Shown here: positions 1-8,603 of the stretch, piece by piece
Layout of the letters: each line of letters starts with the position of its first letter
Position numbering within the stretch: the stretch's first letter is position 1
DNA from: Novosphingobium sp. PhB165
GTDB lineage: Bacteria > Pseudomonadota > Alphaproteobacteria > Sphingomonadales > Sphingomonadaceae
Reading direction: 5' to 3'
DNA: 64,000 nucleotides
NCBI RefSeq assembly: GCF_004341845.1
Contig: NZ_SLVB01000006.1
Coordinates: forward strand, 62,001 to 126,000
Translations under genes and position numbers: made by a program
The notes under the pieces: model-generated
Told to the model about the DNA's origin: nothing
What the model saw: only the letters and a program-made list of their open reading frames with translations
Databases searched by the model: none

Positions 1-159
1 CGCGAGGCGGACCGTCTTGGCCTTGAGGCCGGGATGAGCTGGTCGTGCTACGATCCGCAGCCCGATGGCAGGGCTTGCGGGCTATGCGACAGCTGCCGTC
101 TCCGCAAGGCAGGGTTCGCGGATGCAGGGCTTATCGATACGACACTTTACGCGGCCTGA
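1..159 (+). CDS. queC: 7-cyano-7-deazaguanine synthase QueC, C-terminal fragment
   Basis: This is the last 52 codons of a gene that begins before the window. The frame opens at base 1 and ends at TGA 157-159. It shows the QueC zinc-binding C-terminus: a cysteine in WSCYDP followed by ACGLCDSCRLR, giving the four-cysteine CX9CX2CX2C pattern. QueC is an ATP-dependent cytosolic enzyme that turns 7-carboxy-7-deazaguanine into preQ0 in queuosine synthesis. The gene is followed by a strong hairpin terminator shared with the convergent OmpA gene. The ATP-binding half lies outside the window, so completeness cannot be judged. Confidence 0.85.
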   Translation, partial: READRLGLEAGMSWSCYDPQPDGRACGLCDSCRLRKAGFADAGLIDTTLYAA

Positions 160-179
160 TTTCCGCCCTCGGTTTTAGA

Positions 180-221
180 AAAAAGAAACGCCCCGCTCGC
201 TTGAGTGGGGCGTTTCTTTTT
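180..221. terminator. Bidirectional rho-independent terminator
   Basis: A 14-bp stem (185-198 with 203-216, one G-T pair) closes a four-base loop. It has an A-run on its left and a T-run on its right, so it can act on both strands. It sits between the ends of queC (plus) and the OmpA gene (minus). Confidence 0.85.
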
Positions 222-322
222 GCCCTGTCATCCAGCGGGAAAGTGTCCGCAGATGAAGTGCGGGCAAAAGAAAAGGGGGCCGGATTGCTCCGACCCCCCA
301 ATCTTGTCCGTTGCCGGATCGC

Positions 323-1366
323 TTACATGCCCGAACCCGGACCGTAAGTGATTTCGACGCGACGGTTCTGCAGTTCGCGAACACCGTCTGCGGTGGGAAC
401 GCGCGGTTGCGTTTCACCGAAGGCCTGGCTCGAGATTGCGCCGTCGGGGATGCCGTGGCTGGTGAGGTAGGCGCGGACCGAGTCGTTACGACGAGCCGAG
501 AGGCCCATGTTGTACTTGGCGCTACCCGAACGGTCGGTGTGACCGGCCAGCATGATCGGCACGCTGTTGCAGTTGCCGTAAGCCGTGATCGCGCTGTCCA
601 GAATGGTGCCGGCCTCAGGCGTGATGTCGGCCTTATCCCAGTCGAAGAACACGATGTACGGGCCCTTGTTGCACACCACAGGCGGCGGCGGGGGCGGGGG
701 CGGGGGCGGCGGGGGCGGCGGCGGCGGCGGGGGCGGCGGCGGCGGAGCAGCCGGTTCGCCGAAGTTGTAAGCCAGCGTCGCCATCAGCGAGTGCGAGCGC
801 CAACGGGTCTTGAGATCGTCGCCAGCAGTGGTGACAACCTTGACCTTGTCGACGTTCATGAAGCGATACTTCAGGCCGATGTCCACATTCCGGCTGAGCG
901 GAGCGCGGATGCCTGCCAGTGCCTGCCAGGCGAAACCGGTGTCGGAATCGTCGACATTGTCGAGATCGACGCGAGCAACGCCCGCACCGCCGCCGACGAA
1001 GCCCTGAAGGCCATCATCCTTGCCGAAGTCGAGCAGGCCGTTGACCATGAACGACAGGTTGCTGGCGTTACCGGTACCCTTGAGCGGACCAGCTGCGTCC
1101 GTGTAGGTGCCGATCTTGGCCTGGCGATAGCTGGCTTCGGTTTCCAGACGGAAAGCACCGAAGTCATAGCCGATCACGCCACCACCGTCGAAGCCGGTCT
1201 TGAAGTCGTAATCGCCAGCGTGGCTGACGCCATTGATCGTCGCGTTAGCGTCTTCGACGATCATGCCGCCGAAGTCGAGTTCCAGATACCAAGCGTCGTC
1301 GCGCGCGAACGCGGGCGTGGCGATAGCTGTCGAAGCCAGCGCCAGTCCGATGACGAGTTTCCTCAT
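323..1366 (-). CDS. OmpA-family outer membrane protein with 22-proline linker
   Basis: This 347-residue protein has a signal peptide (MRKLVIGLALASTAIATPAFA). An 8-strand beta-barrel domain follows, about residues 25-205, rich in alternating aromatic/glycine strands and ending YNFG. Then comes an uninterrupted run of 22 prolines and a C-terminal OmpA peptidoglycan-binding domain (IVFFDWDKADIT, LAGHTDRSGSAKYNMGLSARR, NRRVEI). The barrel anchors in the outer membrane and the C-domain ties it to peptidoglycan. The start has an AGGGG ribosome site 6 bases upstream. The length of the proline run is unusual and should be hard to translate. It lies next to the GTA cluster on the same strand but has its own promoter candidate. 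Confidence 0.9.
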   Translation of the reverse strand: MRKLVIGLALASTAIATPAFARDDAWYLELDFGGMIVEDANATINGVSHAGDYDFKTGFDGGGVIGYDFGAFRLETEASYRQAKIGTYTDAAGPLKGTGNASNLSFMVNGLLDFGKDDGLQGFVGGGAGVARVDLDNVDDSDTGFAWQALAGIRAPLSRNVDIGLKYRFMNVDKVKVVTTAGDDLKTRWRSHSLMATLAYNFGEPAAPPPPPPPPPPPPPPPPPPPPPPVVCNKGPYIVFFDWDKADITPEAGTILDSAITAYGNCNSVPIMLAGHTDRSGSAKYNMGLSARRNDSVRAYLTSHGIPDGAISSQAFGETQPRVPTADGVRELQNRRVEITYGPGSGM

Positions 1367-1410
1367 ACGTTTCCCCTACTAAGAGATTTGGAGCCACCGA
1401 GTGCCGTAAG

Positions 1411-1439
1411 TGTCTACCCCCTCAACAAACAGCGTGCAA
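1411..1439 (-). promoter_or_regulatory. Candidate sigma-70 promoter for the OmpA gene
   Basis: On the minus strand TTGCAC (1439-1434) is separated by exactly 17 bases from TAGACA (1416-1411). This places the start of transcription about 40 bases before the ATG at 1366. The match to consensus is moderate. Confidence 0.35.
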
Positions 1440-1557
1440 GCGCACAATGACGACATGTGTTGCAAGAATGTCGCGTTTTCGGGGCCTTGGTGCCGTCTTG
1501 TGACTCCGTTCTTCGAAATCGACGGCATCGAATTGACCCTTATTGCATTGGCGCTGG

Positions 1558-2016
1558 TCACACCGAAGGCAGGATACCCACGGCTTGCAGGGACGCCACC
1601 AGATTGGCGATGGCAGCCCGAGCCTCCCCATCAACTGTTGAGCCACCAACTGGTTCCGTGGGCGGAGAAGCTTTTCTCCAGGAGCCCGAAAACAGCCGAT
1701 CCTGCCCGGTGGAGCGGTCGAATACACGCATTCCGTCACGCGGCGTTATGAAGGTCCATCCGCCGCTCTGATAACTGGCCAGCATGCCGTCGTTACCGGC
1801 CCAATCGCCCGAGGCCTTGCTGGCGACGATCCAGGTATCGCCATCGGTCGGATTTTTCGGCGGCGAGACGCTTTCGCCGCCAATGGCGCAGTGCAGAAGC
1901 ACATCGGTGCGAACAAAGGCCTCGTTGACGAAAGTCTCCTTGCGGGTCTGGGCCGTATAAAGCAGCGGCAGGGCGAATCGCGGCGTGGTGCTGTCGAATG
2001 CGATGGGGTCGGTCAT
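1558..2016 (-). CDS. DUF2793 protein at the end of the GTA cluster
   Basis: This 152-residue protein has the DUF2793 pattern: an N-terminal stretch TTPRFALPLLYTAQTRKE then VNEAF, followed by PPKNPTDGDTWIV and a Trp/Gly-rich middle (GGWTFITPRDGMRVFDR). The family is found at the distal end of tail gene clusters in alphaproteobacterial phages and GTAs, where a tail-fibre or particle-surface role is presumed but not proven. It follows gp15 by 46 bases on the same strand and is the last gene of the cluster. The C-terminal 35 residues look like a helical tail. The function is inferred from position and family. Confidence 0.75.
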   Translation of the reverse strand: MTDPIAFDSTTPRFALPLLYTAQTRKETFVNEAFVRTDVLLHCAIGGESVSPPKNPTDGDTWIVASKASGDWAGNDGMLASYQSGGWTFITPRDGMRVFDRSTGQDRLFSGSWRKASPPTEPVGGSTVDGEARAAIANLVASLQAVGILPSV

Positions 2017-2062
2017 GAGCTGATTTTCCGCACTGGTGGATGGAAGATAGTCGCGCGCAGGG

Positions 2063-4255
2063 TCAGTTCAGCACGCACAGGTCCAGGCTGGCGGACCGCG
2101 CATAAGTGCCCACCTGGGCGACGCGGAGCCATTGTCCGGGAGACTGCGCCGCCAGCCCGGCGCGCATATCGGGAGCGAGGTCGGTCGACGGCGCGCTGGT
2201 TGTCCACATTGCGAGCGGCGCATCGACGGGACCGAATGTGACCAGATAGCTCTCCGCCTCTTCGACCAGCGGAACGTCGACGCCGTCTTGCCAGAGCTGG
2301 ATGCCGCGCGCGCGGCGTGTCCATTCCAGCCGCCAGCTCCCATCCGCAAGCACGGTCCGGCGAGGATGGACCGGCGCGAGCGGACGGAGAGTGAGACCGG
2401 ACAGCGCAATCGGCGCGCGCACCCCATCGGCATCGCCCCGGCCGATTGCGACGACGCTGCGCGCGGCGGCCGTTCCCAGCAACGCCGGATCGAGCGCGAC
2501 GGCGCGGCCGTCCACCAGCAAGAAACCCTCGCCCAGCGCATGACCGGCGATCCCGTCTTCCGTGCCGCCGCAGCCGCGCGCGAAGCCTTCGAGCTGCCAT
2601 GAACCGTCTCCCAGCGATGTCGCCTGCGCGAACTGGATCAACTCCCCGCCTACCAGCGCGAGATTGGCGCCCTCGGCCAGTTGGCGCGCATTGACGGAGG
2701 CAAGCTGCATCGCGGGATCGGCCATCCTGACGACCAGCCGTGACGTGCGATCGAAGATGAGCGGGCTCTGGGCTCCCAGCGCGGTCAGCGTCGTGCCAAT
2801 GGCGCTGCGGGTGCGTCCGCTTGGCCCCATCGACTGCAACTGGCCGTCGCCCCGGTCGGCGTAAAGCGCTGCTCCGGTCCAATTCGCCTGTGCCGAGGAA
2901 AGGGCGGCGAAGGGGCGGGCAATGCCGGCAGTACCCGAGGCCGGATCGTAAGGCAGTTCGAAAGCGGTGAGGAGGGTCTCGGCCAGCGGCAGGTCGGCTT
3001 GCGGATGGCTCCGGCCCGGATCGGTGGCGAGCGCGGGAACCATTGCCGTTCCCGATGGGGCAACGCGTTCGGCGGCGATCTCGACGCCGGTGTCCCGCCA
3101 CTCCCATTCGCGCACACGCCAGGTCCCCGCGATGCCGGGGAGGGTGACAAGGGAGCCGGGCGCGACCGCCGCGTCGAGTTCGCCGGTGCGCCAGGAGAGG
3201 GTGTCGCGGCTCCAGTCGAGCCGTCGCGAGGTCCGCTCGACCAGAGCCCGGGCATCGGCAGCCTCAAGCGCGGCGGGAAGCTCGATCACGCGCGGCTCTC
3301 CCGGCGACGGCCGCCCGGTGGCGTACTGGATCCCGGGCAGATAGTCGCGCGCCGGTTCGTAGTAGCGCAGCGCGGCCAGCGGCTGCTCGGTGACGGGCGC
3401 GCGGCTGCGGGAGAACCCGGTGGCGGCGCCGAATTCACCGTCCTCCACCGCCGTCGTCGCTTCGCCCAGCGCGATGGGGGATGATTGCAATCGATCGCGG
3501 CCGATCACGATGGTCGTTCCCGCGCAATCGACATCGAGCGGATAGACCGGATCGAGCGCCGAAAGCGCATCGACCAGCGGTCCCTCGTTCGAGAAGCCTA
3601 GGAAGCCGTCCAGCGGGACAGCGGCATCCGTATCGTCGATCACCTCGCCCAGGATCGCTGCCAGATCGAACCCTTCGTCGGCGATCACTTCAAACGTCAG
3701 CGAGGGGATGTGATTGTAGAAGTCCGACAGGTCGAGGTCCTCGAACACCACATAGGCAAGGTCGCGGTGTGCCGGGCAGCGGCTTCCTTCGGCGGTGAGC
3801 AGCAGCGGATCGGGATCCTGATCGCCCGCGCCGGTGTGGATGCGCAGGGTTCCGGTGGTCTTGAGATCTCCCGCCTCGCCCCGGAGAAGCTTGCCATCGG
3901 CCCAGATCCGGCCAAGATCGAGGATCGGCCGGCTAGACAGCGCGACCGCGAAACTGGCGGTATAGCTATAGTTGGTGACCGATGCTGCGCCCTTGCCGCC
4001 CCCCAGCACTTCGCTGTGCTCGACAAGGTCGGCGGCCCAGATCATCTGCCCGGCAACGCGCATGCGCCCGAAGTGGCGGGCGATCGGTTGGCCATAGCTC
4101 GATGTGGTGACGTCCAGCTCCTTGAGCCGCGCGCCTTGCCGGTTGGGCGATCCGAACAGCGCGGCATCGACCTGGCTGCCGACCAGCGAGCCCACCGCGC
4201 CGCCGATCGGCCCGCCGACCATGGTTCCGACTGCACTGAAAACGAGGGTTGCCAT
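2063..4255 (-). CDS. GTA gp15-type tail tip/host-contact protein, short form
   Basis: This 730-residue protein begins with the hydrophobic glycine-rich leader typical of gp15 (VGGPIGGAVGSLVGSQVDAAL). The conserved GRMRVAGQMIWAADL, NYSYTASFAVALS and GRIWADGKLLRG segments follow. The middle and C-terminal parts (about 230-730) match the phage tail tip hub-like module (WRVREWEWRDTGVEIAAERV, LVGGELIQFAQA, GFARGCGGTE). The R. capsulatus protein is about 1300 residues and carries a TIM-barrel module between these parts. That module is missing here, whereas gp12 upstream carries a comparable extra module. gp15 is expected to form the tail tip that touches the recipient cell. The gene starts 9 bases after gp14 ends. 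Confidence 0.85.
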   Translation of the reverse strand: MATLVFSAVGTMVGGPIGGAVGSLVGSQVDAALFGSPNRQGARLKELDVTTSSYGQPIARHFGRMRVAGQMIWAADLVEHSEVLGGGKGAASVTNYSYTASFAVALSSRPILDLGRIWADGKLLRGEAGDLKTTGTLRIHTGAGDQDPDPLLLTAEGSRCPAHRDLAYVVFEDLDLSDFYNHIPSLTFEVIADEGFDLAAILGEVIDDTDAAVPLDGFLGFSNEGPLVDALSALDPVYPLDVDCAGTTIVIGRDRLQSSPIALGEATTAVEDGEFGAATGFSRSRAPVTEQPLAALRYYEPARDYLPGIQYATGRPSPGEPRVIELPAALEAADARALVERTSRRLDWSRDTLSWRTGELDAAVAPGSLVTLPGIAGTWRVREWEWRDTGVEIAAERVAPSGTAMVPALATDPGRSHPQADLPLAETLLTAFELPYDPASGTAGIARPFAALSSAQANWTGAALYADRGDGQLQSMGPSGRTRSAIGTTLTALGAQSPLIFDRTSRLVVRMADPAMQLASVNARQLAEGANLALVGGELIQFAQATSLGDGSWQLEGFARGCGGTEDGIAGHALGEGFLLVDGRAVALDPALLGTAAARSVVAIGRGDADGVRAPIALSGLTLRPLAPVHPRRTVLADGSWRLEWTRRARGIQLWQDGVDVPLVEEAESYLVTFGPVDAPLAMWTTSAPSTDLAPDMRAGLAAQSPGQWLRVAQVGTYARSASLDLCVLN

Positions 4256-4264
4256 GTCGATTCC

Positions 4265-4657
4265 TCAAGGATGAAGGCGCCAATGGCCGAGGGTCGGCCA
4301 TTCGGGCGGCAAGGGGCCATGGACGACACGGCGCAGCCCGGCATGGGCATGGACGATGGTGTCGCTACCGGTCGCAATGGCGATGTGATGCTGGTAGGGG
4401 CCGGGGCGAAGCAGCAGGATATCGCCGGGTTCGGTTTGACCCCGCGCCGGATGAAGGCCCGCCGCGACAGCGATTCCCGCAATTGCGTCGGCGTCACCAC
4501 CCCGCATCGGATAGCCGTTCGGCAGCCGTACGGACTCTCCCAGCGCGGCTGCGAGAACGCCCAGACAGTCGAGGCCCAGCCGGGGATCGCGTCCGTGAAG
4601 CCGAAACGGCACCCCGACCAGACTGCGGGCGGCGTCCGCCAGTTCCGCGCCGGTCAC
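4265..4657 (-). CDS. GTA gp14-type NlpC/P60 cell-wall peptidase
   Basis: The GTG start at 4657 overlaps the TGA of gp13 (GTGA), which settles the start against a longer upstream frame. The 130-residue product is an NlpC/P60 cysteine peptidase: Cys31 in GLDCLG, His91 in QHHIAIA, and a second histidine patch at 103-105 (VHAHAG). In tailed phages and GTAs this enzyme sits in the tail tip and cuts peptide bonds in peptidoglycan to let DNA into the recipient periplasm. The size fits the GTA family. Confidence 0.85.
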   Translation of the reverse strand: MTGAELADAARSLVGVPFRLHGRDPRLGLDCLGVLAAALGESVRLPNGYPMRGGDADAIAGIAVAAGLHPARGQTEPGDILLLRPGPYQHHIAIATGSDTIVHAHAGLRRVVHGPLPPEWPTLGHWRLHP

Positions 4658-5478
4658 GAAGCTGGCGTGGGATAACTGGTGAGCAGGTCGTTGCCCGGAA
4701 GGTAGGGCTCGCCGCGAAAGTTGGCGGCATTGCCGAAGCGAGCGGCGCACGTGTCCAGCGTGTGGTCACAGCCTTCACGGACGAGCGCGCGCGCGCCGAC
4801 CGGGATTCCGCTATCGAGCGGCGTGTCGAGCACCAGCGCACCATCGCCCTCGACCGCCATGATCCCCATGGCCTCGCCCGCCATGGGCCCGTCGAGCCAG
4901 CGCAGTGTCCCGCCGGAATGGCGTGCCGGAGAGGTCGCCGCATCGACGCGAACTGCATTTACGGCGATATCGAGGCTCGCCACGCGCATTTCATCGGTGA
5001 ACCCCGCTGCGCCGAGATTGCAGCCCGGACCGCAGAACGCGGCACGGCAGGCCGGGCTTGTGCGTGGTACCGGATCGCGTTGCAGTTCGGCCTTGCGCGA
5101 GACGAGTTCGGCCGAGAACTGACCATCTTCGGTGCTGATCGAGCCGAGTGTCCCGGCATAGAGCAGCAGCGATTCACCGGTTTCCCAGTCGATCAGGCCG
5201 ATCCGCACGGTGGCGCCGTCAAAGCGTCCGGCGGTCAGATCGGCGGCGGAGATCGCCTCGTGCGTGAGTGCGCCCTGCACTTCGGCGCTGTCGGCTTCGA
5301 AGCCTGCCGACTTACGGATCGAGGAGGGGACCATCCCCGGCGAGGCAAGGTGGAGCACGCCGTCGAACCACAAGTCGGCGTCGTGCGCAGTGAAGCCGAG
5401 CGTCACGCCATCGCGGCGCAGCAGGCGCCAGAAAGTCGCGACGGTTTCAAGGTCGGATGAAAACCAGGTTCGCGTCAT
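4654..5478 (-). CDS. GTA gp13-type tail hub protein (DUF2163)
   Basis: The 274-residue product shows the DUF2163 pattern: VATFWRLLRRDGVTLGFTAH near the N-terminus, and RTSPACRAAFCGPGCNLGA and EGCDHTLDTCAARFGNAANF near the C-terminus. These two segments hold a set of closely spaced cysteines, arranged like those that bind an iron-sulfur cluster in tail-tip proteins of the lambda L type. Cluster binding here is inference. The protein should form the hub connecting the distal tail ring (gp12) to the tip (gp14, gp15). Start and stop overlap both neighbours by four bases (ATGA with gp12, GTGA with gp14), so the three genes are translationally coupled. Confidence 0.85.
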   Translation of the reverse strand: MTRTWFSSDLETVATFWRLLRRDGVTLGFTAHDADLWFDGVLHLASPGMVPSSIRKSAGFEADSAEVQGALTHEAISAADLTAGRFDGATVRIGLIDWETGESLLLYAGTLGSISTEDGQFSAELVSRKAELQRDPVPRTSPACRAAFCGPGCNLGAAGFTDEMRVASLDIAVNAVRVDAATSPARHSGGTLRWLDGPMAGEAMGIMAVEGDGALVLDTPLDSGIPVGARALVREGCDHTLDTCAARFGNAANFRGEPYLPGNDLLTSYPTPAS

Positions 5479-7820
5479 GATGCCTCCCGGATCTCGACCA
5501 CCGGCACGCTGGGTGCTTCGCCCGCCGCGAAGGCGGCGCCGGCGATTTCAAGGCTGTCCTCCGCGAAGCGGACCGGCACGTCGAATTCGAAGCCTGCCTT
5601 CACGACCGCCCCTGCCCGTGGCGCCGTGTTGAAGCGGACCACGCCAAGGTCGCCGAGCGTCCAGTTGCCCGCCTGCAAGACCCCGTCGACGGAAACGAGC
5701 AGGGTTTCGAAATCGGGGCGCGTGATGCGCCGGACTTGCGCGGCCTCGTCGCTGCCGTAGCGTTTCACCAGCGGGAAATCGGATTGGAGGCCGTCGCCGG
5801 TTCCCAGTTCCTGATCCGCCGCCGTGCGCATGCCGATCATGCCGTTCGAGCTGAAATCGCTCGGATCGCGCAAGCGAAAGCCCCGCGCGGGGCCTCTGCG
5901 GGCGCGGAAGAAGGCGATCAGCACGCCCAGTTCGGCATCGGAGCGGACGCCGGGCCCGACATCGAAGCGCAGCCGCGCGTTCGACCACAGGCTGTTGCGG
6001 CGTTCGAAGCCCGAGGCGGTGACCGAGATCGTGGTCGAGAACTCGGGAATTACGGTGGCATCCCGGCCCAGAGCGATGGGGTAGGGCACATCGTCGAAGG
6101 CCTGCATGGCGTCGGCTCCTGAACTGTCGGTCGGAATGGGCGGCAGGCGGACGAAGCCGTCGCGACAGACTTGCGGCAGCGCCCAGACCACGATTTCGTG
6201 GGGCTTGCGGCCCAGCGCCTCGTCGATCCCGGCGTCGATGCGGCGCCATTGATCGGCGCTTGCGGCATCGGGCACGAAACCGGCGAGATAGTCCTGCGCT
6301 TCGGGTGGGTAGCCGAGGCGCTGGTCGATGGTTTCATAGGCGTTCCGGCGCGCGGCATCGGCCCCTGCGGTCAGCCAGTCGTAATCCTCGACCTGAAGCC
6401 GGTCGAAGGCGGGAGCGGCCCAGCCCAGCGGCAGGTTGGCACGCCGGAGTTCGGGCATGGCGGGATCGAGTAGCGTTGGCGTGAATACCAGTGCCAGCGC
6501 CTCGGCCGGCTTGCCGGCCGCGGCAGTGCGGACGGCAGCGACAAGATCGGCCGTCGATTTCGCCAACAACGCGCCCGCCGCATCGAGCAGCCCCTGTTGC
6601 GCCGCGTCGAGGGAGCCGCGCATATCGGTGATGGCCGGTGGCGATCCCCCGAATGCGGCGCGGGCGGCACTGTCATAGAGGCAGATCCTCCCATCCGCGA
6701 ATGTCCACCACCAGGGTTCGCCAACCTGAAAACGGACCGGCGCACCGGCCCCGGTCATCAGCCCGACAAAGGCCGCGCCGACGGACTGGAGCCAGCTCAT
6801 GGCCGGTGCGCAGGCGGGTGACAGCAGCGTCGAAGGCGGGTCCCAGCCGGTGCGGGCGGGATTCCCGTTGAGGTCGCGCTGTTTCCAGCTTTCCGGTGCG
6901 TGCTGGTCGAGCACTTCGTAGGAGAGCGAGGCGACAGGGCTGAGCCCTCGGGCGATGCATTCGGCGAAGAACGCACGGTGCCATGCGCGGGTCGGCGTAT
7001 TGAGCGGATCTCCCGCGCCGCCGACGAAGTAGCCGCCCCCGGTGTATGCGAGCCGGAAGTAGTGGCTCATCCCGACATAGTGGACAATGGAACCCCGATA
7101 GCCGAGCTGGATCGCGCTGCGCACCAGCCGGGCGGGCGTCTGCACGCCCTCGTCATCGAAGCCCGTGGCGATGGCGAGGCCGTGCGGGGGCACGATCACA
7201 TCGCCGATCTCCAGCATGGCGCGGGCGCCGTCGGCGCGGATTTCGCTGAGTTCGAACCAGCCCTCGGCTTCGGCGGCCAGCGGATCGGCGCTGCCATCGT
7301 AGCCGGGAGGGGCGAACGAAATGAACATCCGGTCGATATCGCGCGGCCAGACCGGATCGGCCTCTGACGGTAGCATGAAGCCGCCGTCCAGCGCGGAGAA
7401 CCGCAAGGTAACGATCGCATCGTCGCCGCTGCCCTTGGCGTAGTTCCAGAGGCGCACGTACCAGGTGCGCGCATTGCCCGCCTGATCGCGGCCCTCGACG
7501 GTCAGCGTCGGGCCGTAGACGTCGCTGAGTGGCAACACGCCCGAGGAGCGCCAGCGGAAGCTCAGCGAGGTGTGCGAATAGTCGCGGTCGGTCCGGTAGG
7601 ACAGCAGCGGATGATCGTACTTGTCCGCGCTCTCCCAGATCAGCCCGCCGAGGTCGCCCTTGCGCAGGAACGAGGCGTCCACGCGCAGCGAATCCGGGCC
7701 GGTGGAGACGACGGCGGCCATCATCGGGCGTGGGAAATTGACGGTCCAGAAGCGCGGGTCGAAGCGCTGGATCCAGTCGCTTGCCTGCCCCTCGCGGGTC
7801 TTCGCGAGCCAGAATGCCAT
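5475..7820 (-). CDS. GTA gp12-type distal tail protein (DUF2460) with large N-terminal extension
   Basis: The product has 781 residues, whereas the Rhodobacter gp12 is about 210. The C-terminal 210 residues (from Met572, MQAFDDVPYPIALGRDA, to the end) match the whole usual gp12/DUF2460 protein, including RRNSLWSNARLRFDVGPG and FRARRGPARGFRLRDPSDF. The first 571 residues are extra. About 1-205 look like a beta-sandwich (LSFRWRSSGVLPLSDVYGPT, WFELSEIRADG). About 205-560 resemble a glycosidase-type barrel with HYVGMSHYFRL, a run of aromatic residues and a possible catalytic Glu368 in VGEPWWWT. The protein should form the ring joining tail tube and hub. The extension may decorate the tail or touch glycans. 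There are no internal stops, and it is coupled to gp13 by ATGA. Confidence 0.8.
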   Translation of the reverse strand: MAFWLAKTREGQASDWIQRFDPRFWTVNFPRPMMAAVVSTGPDSLRVDASFLRKGDLGGLIWESADKYDHPLLSYRTDRDYSHTSLSFRWRSSGVLPLSDVYGPTLTVEGRDQAGNARTWYVRLWNYAKGSGDDAIVTLRFSALDGGFMLPSEADPVWPRDIDRMFISFAPPGYDGSADPLAAEAEGWFELSEIRADGARAMLEIGDVIVPPHGLAIATGFDDEGVQTPARLVRSAIQLGYRGSIVHYVGMSHYFRLAYTGGGYFVGGAGDPLNTPTRAWHRAFFAECIARGLSPVASLSYEVLDQHAPESWKQRDLNGNPARTGWDPPSTLLSPACAPAMSWLQSVGAAFVGLMTGAGAPVRFQVGEPWWWTFADGRICLYDSAARAAFGGSPPAITDMRGSLDAAQQGLLDAAGALLAKSTADLVAAVRTAAAGKPAEALALVFTPTLLDPAMPELRRANLPLGWAAPAFDRLQVEDYDWLTAGADAARRNAYETIDQRLGYPPEAQDYLAGFVPDAASADQWRRIDAGIDEALGRKPHEIVVWALPQVCRDGFVRLPPIPTDSSGADAMQAFDDVPYPIALGRDATVIPEFSTTISVTASGFERRNSLWSNARLRFDVGPGVRSDAELGVLIAFFRARRGPARGFRLRDPSDFSSNGMIGMRTAADQELGTGDGLQSDFPLVKRYGSDEAAQVRRITRPDFETLLVSVDGVLQAGNWTLGDLGVVRFNTAPRAGAVVKAGFEFDVPVRFAEDSLEIAGAAFAAGEAPSVPVVEIREAS

Positions 7821-7840
7821 GTCGGGTCCTTCGATGCGGA

Positions 7841-8416
7841 TCAGCGGGTGGAGATCGCGCGGCGCACCGCGCTGGCGACCTGGCGCGAGGAGCGCCGGAG
7901 CGACTGCGGCACGCTGCTTCCACGCGGTCCGGTGAGGTTGATGGCGACTTTGACGTCGCGATTGCTTGAGGCGCCGGTGCCGGTCTCGATCCGCCCGGCC
8001 GAGGTCGGCACGAACATCTCGGGTCCGCGTTCGCCCACCACGTAGCCGCGCCCCGGCGAGACATTGCCGCCGGTGGCGCGGCCCGGTAGGCCGAGCAGGC
8101 CGGAGAACAGCCCCGACAGGCCTGACGTGGTGCCGGAACCCGTGGACGTGCCGCCGCCGAGCGAGCCGAACAGCCCCTGCATCGATTGGGCGGCGATGCC
8201 CGAAAGGGCGCTTGTCGCCACTCGCTTGAGATCGTCGAAGCCAAGGTTGCCGCGCTGGATCGCGCTGGTCAGGCCCTTTTCCAGCGCCTGTCCGGCCTGG
8301 GTGAAGCCGCCGACGAGATTGCCGTCGATGCTCGATCGCATCGTGGCGATATCGCGGGTGAAGCCATCGGTACTGGCTCGTACGTTCACCAGCAGGCTAT
8401 CGATTTCATCGCTCAT
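7841..8416 (-). CDS. GTA gp11-type short tape measure protein
   Basis: This 191-residue protein matches the short tape measure of GTAs (about 219 residues in R. capsulatus). It has an N-terminal helical part (VNVRASTDGFTRDIATMRSS), a glycine/serine-rich middle (LFGSLGGGTSTGSGTTSGLS) and the family signature GRATGGNVSPGRGYVVGERG followed by PEMFVP. It sets tail length by spanning the tube lumen. Its short length predicts a short tail, as known for GTAs. It overlaps the preceding chaperone gene by 11 bases. Confidence 0.8.
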   Translation of the reverse strand: MSDEIDSLLVNVRASTDGFTRDIATMRSSIDGNLVGGFTQAGQALEKGLTSAIQRGNLGFDDLKRVATSALSGIAAQSMQGLFGSLGGGTSTGSGTTSGLSGLFSGLLGLPGRATGGNVSPGRGYVVGERGPEMFVPTSAGRIETGTGASSNRDVKVAINLTGPRGSSVPQSLRRSSRQVASAVRRAISTR

Positions 8417-8603
8417 GATCGCGCTCCATCAGGGTTTCGAGCAAGGCCCGGTCGATTCCGGCGGGTTGGTCACCGCCGGACAGGCCGAGTGCGGCGGCGA
8501 GTTCGGCGGGAGTGGCATCCCAGAATTCCGGCGGTCGCCACCCCAGCGTCCGCGCCGCGAGAGCACAGAGCGCCAGCGCGGCATTCGCAAAATCGCAGTT
8601 CAC
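8406..8603 (-). CDS. GTA gp10.1-type tail assembly chaperone
   Basis: This 65-residue protein carries the short phage tail assembly chaperone pattern (TLGWRPPEFWDATPAELAAA). The start is GTG at 8603, overlapping the gp10 stop (GTGA). Such chaperones bind the tape measure while the tube polymerises around it. The position directly before the tape measure gene supports the call. Confidence 0.75.
   Translation of the reverse strand: MNCDFANAALALCALAARTLGWRPPEFWDATPAELAAALGLSGGDQPAGIDRALLETLMERDHER

Noticed and set aside
585..770. Glycine-rich small protein on the plus strand
   Set aside because: It is the complement of the OmpA proline run.
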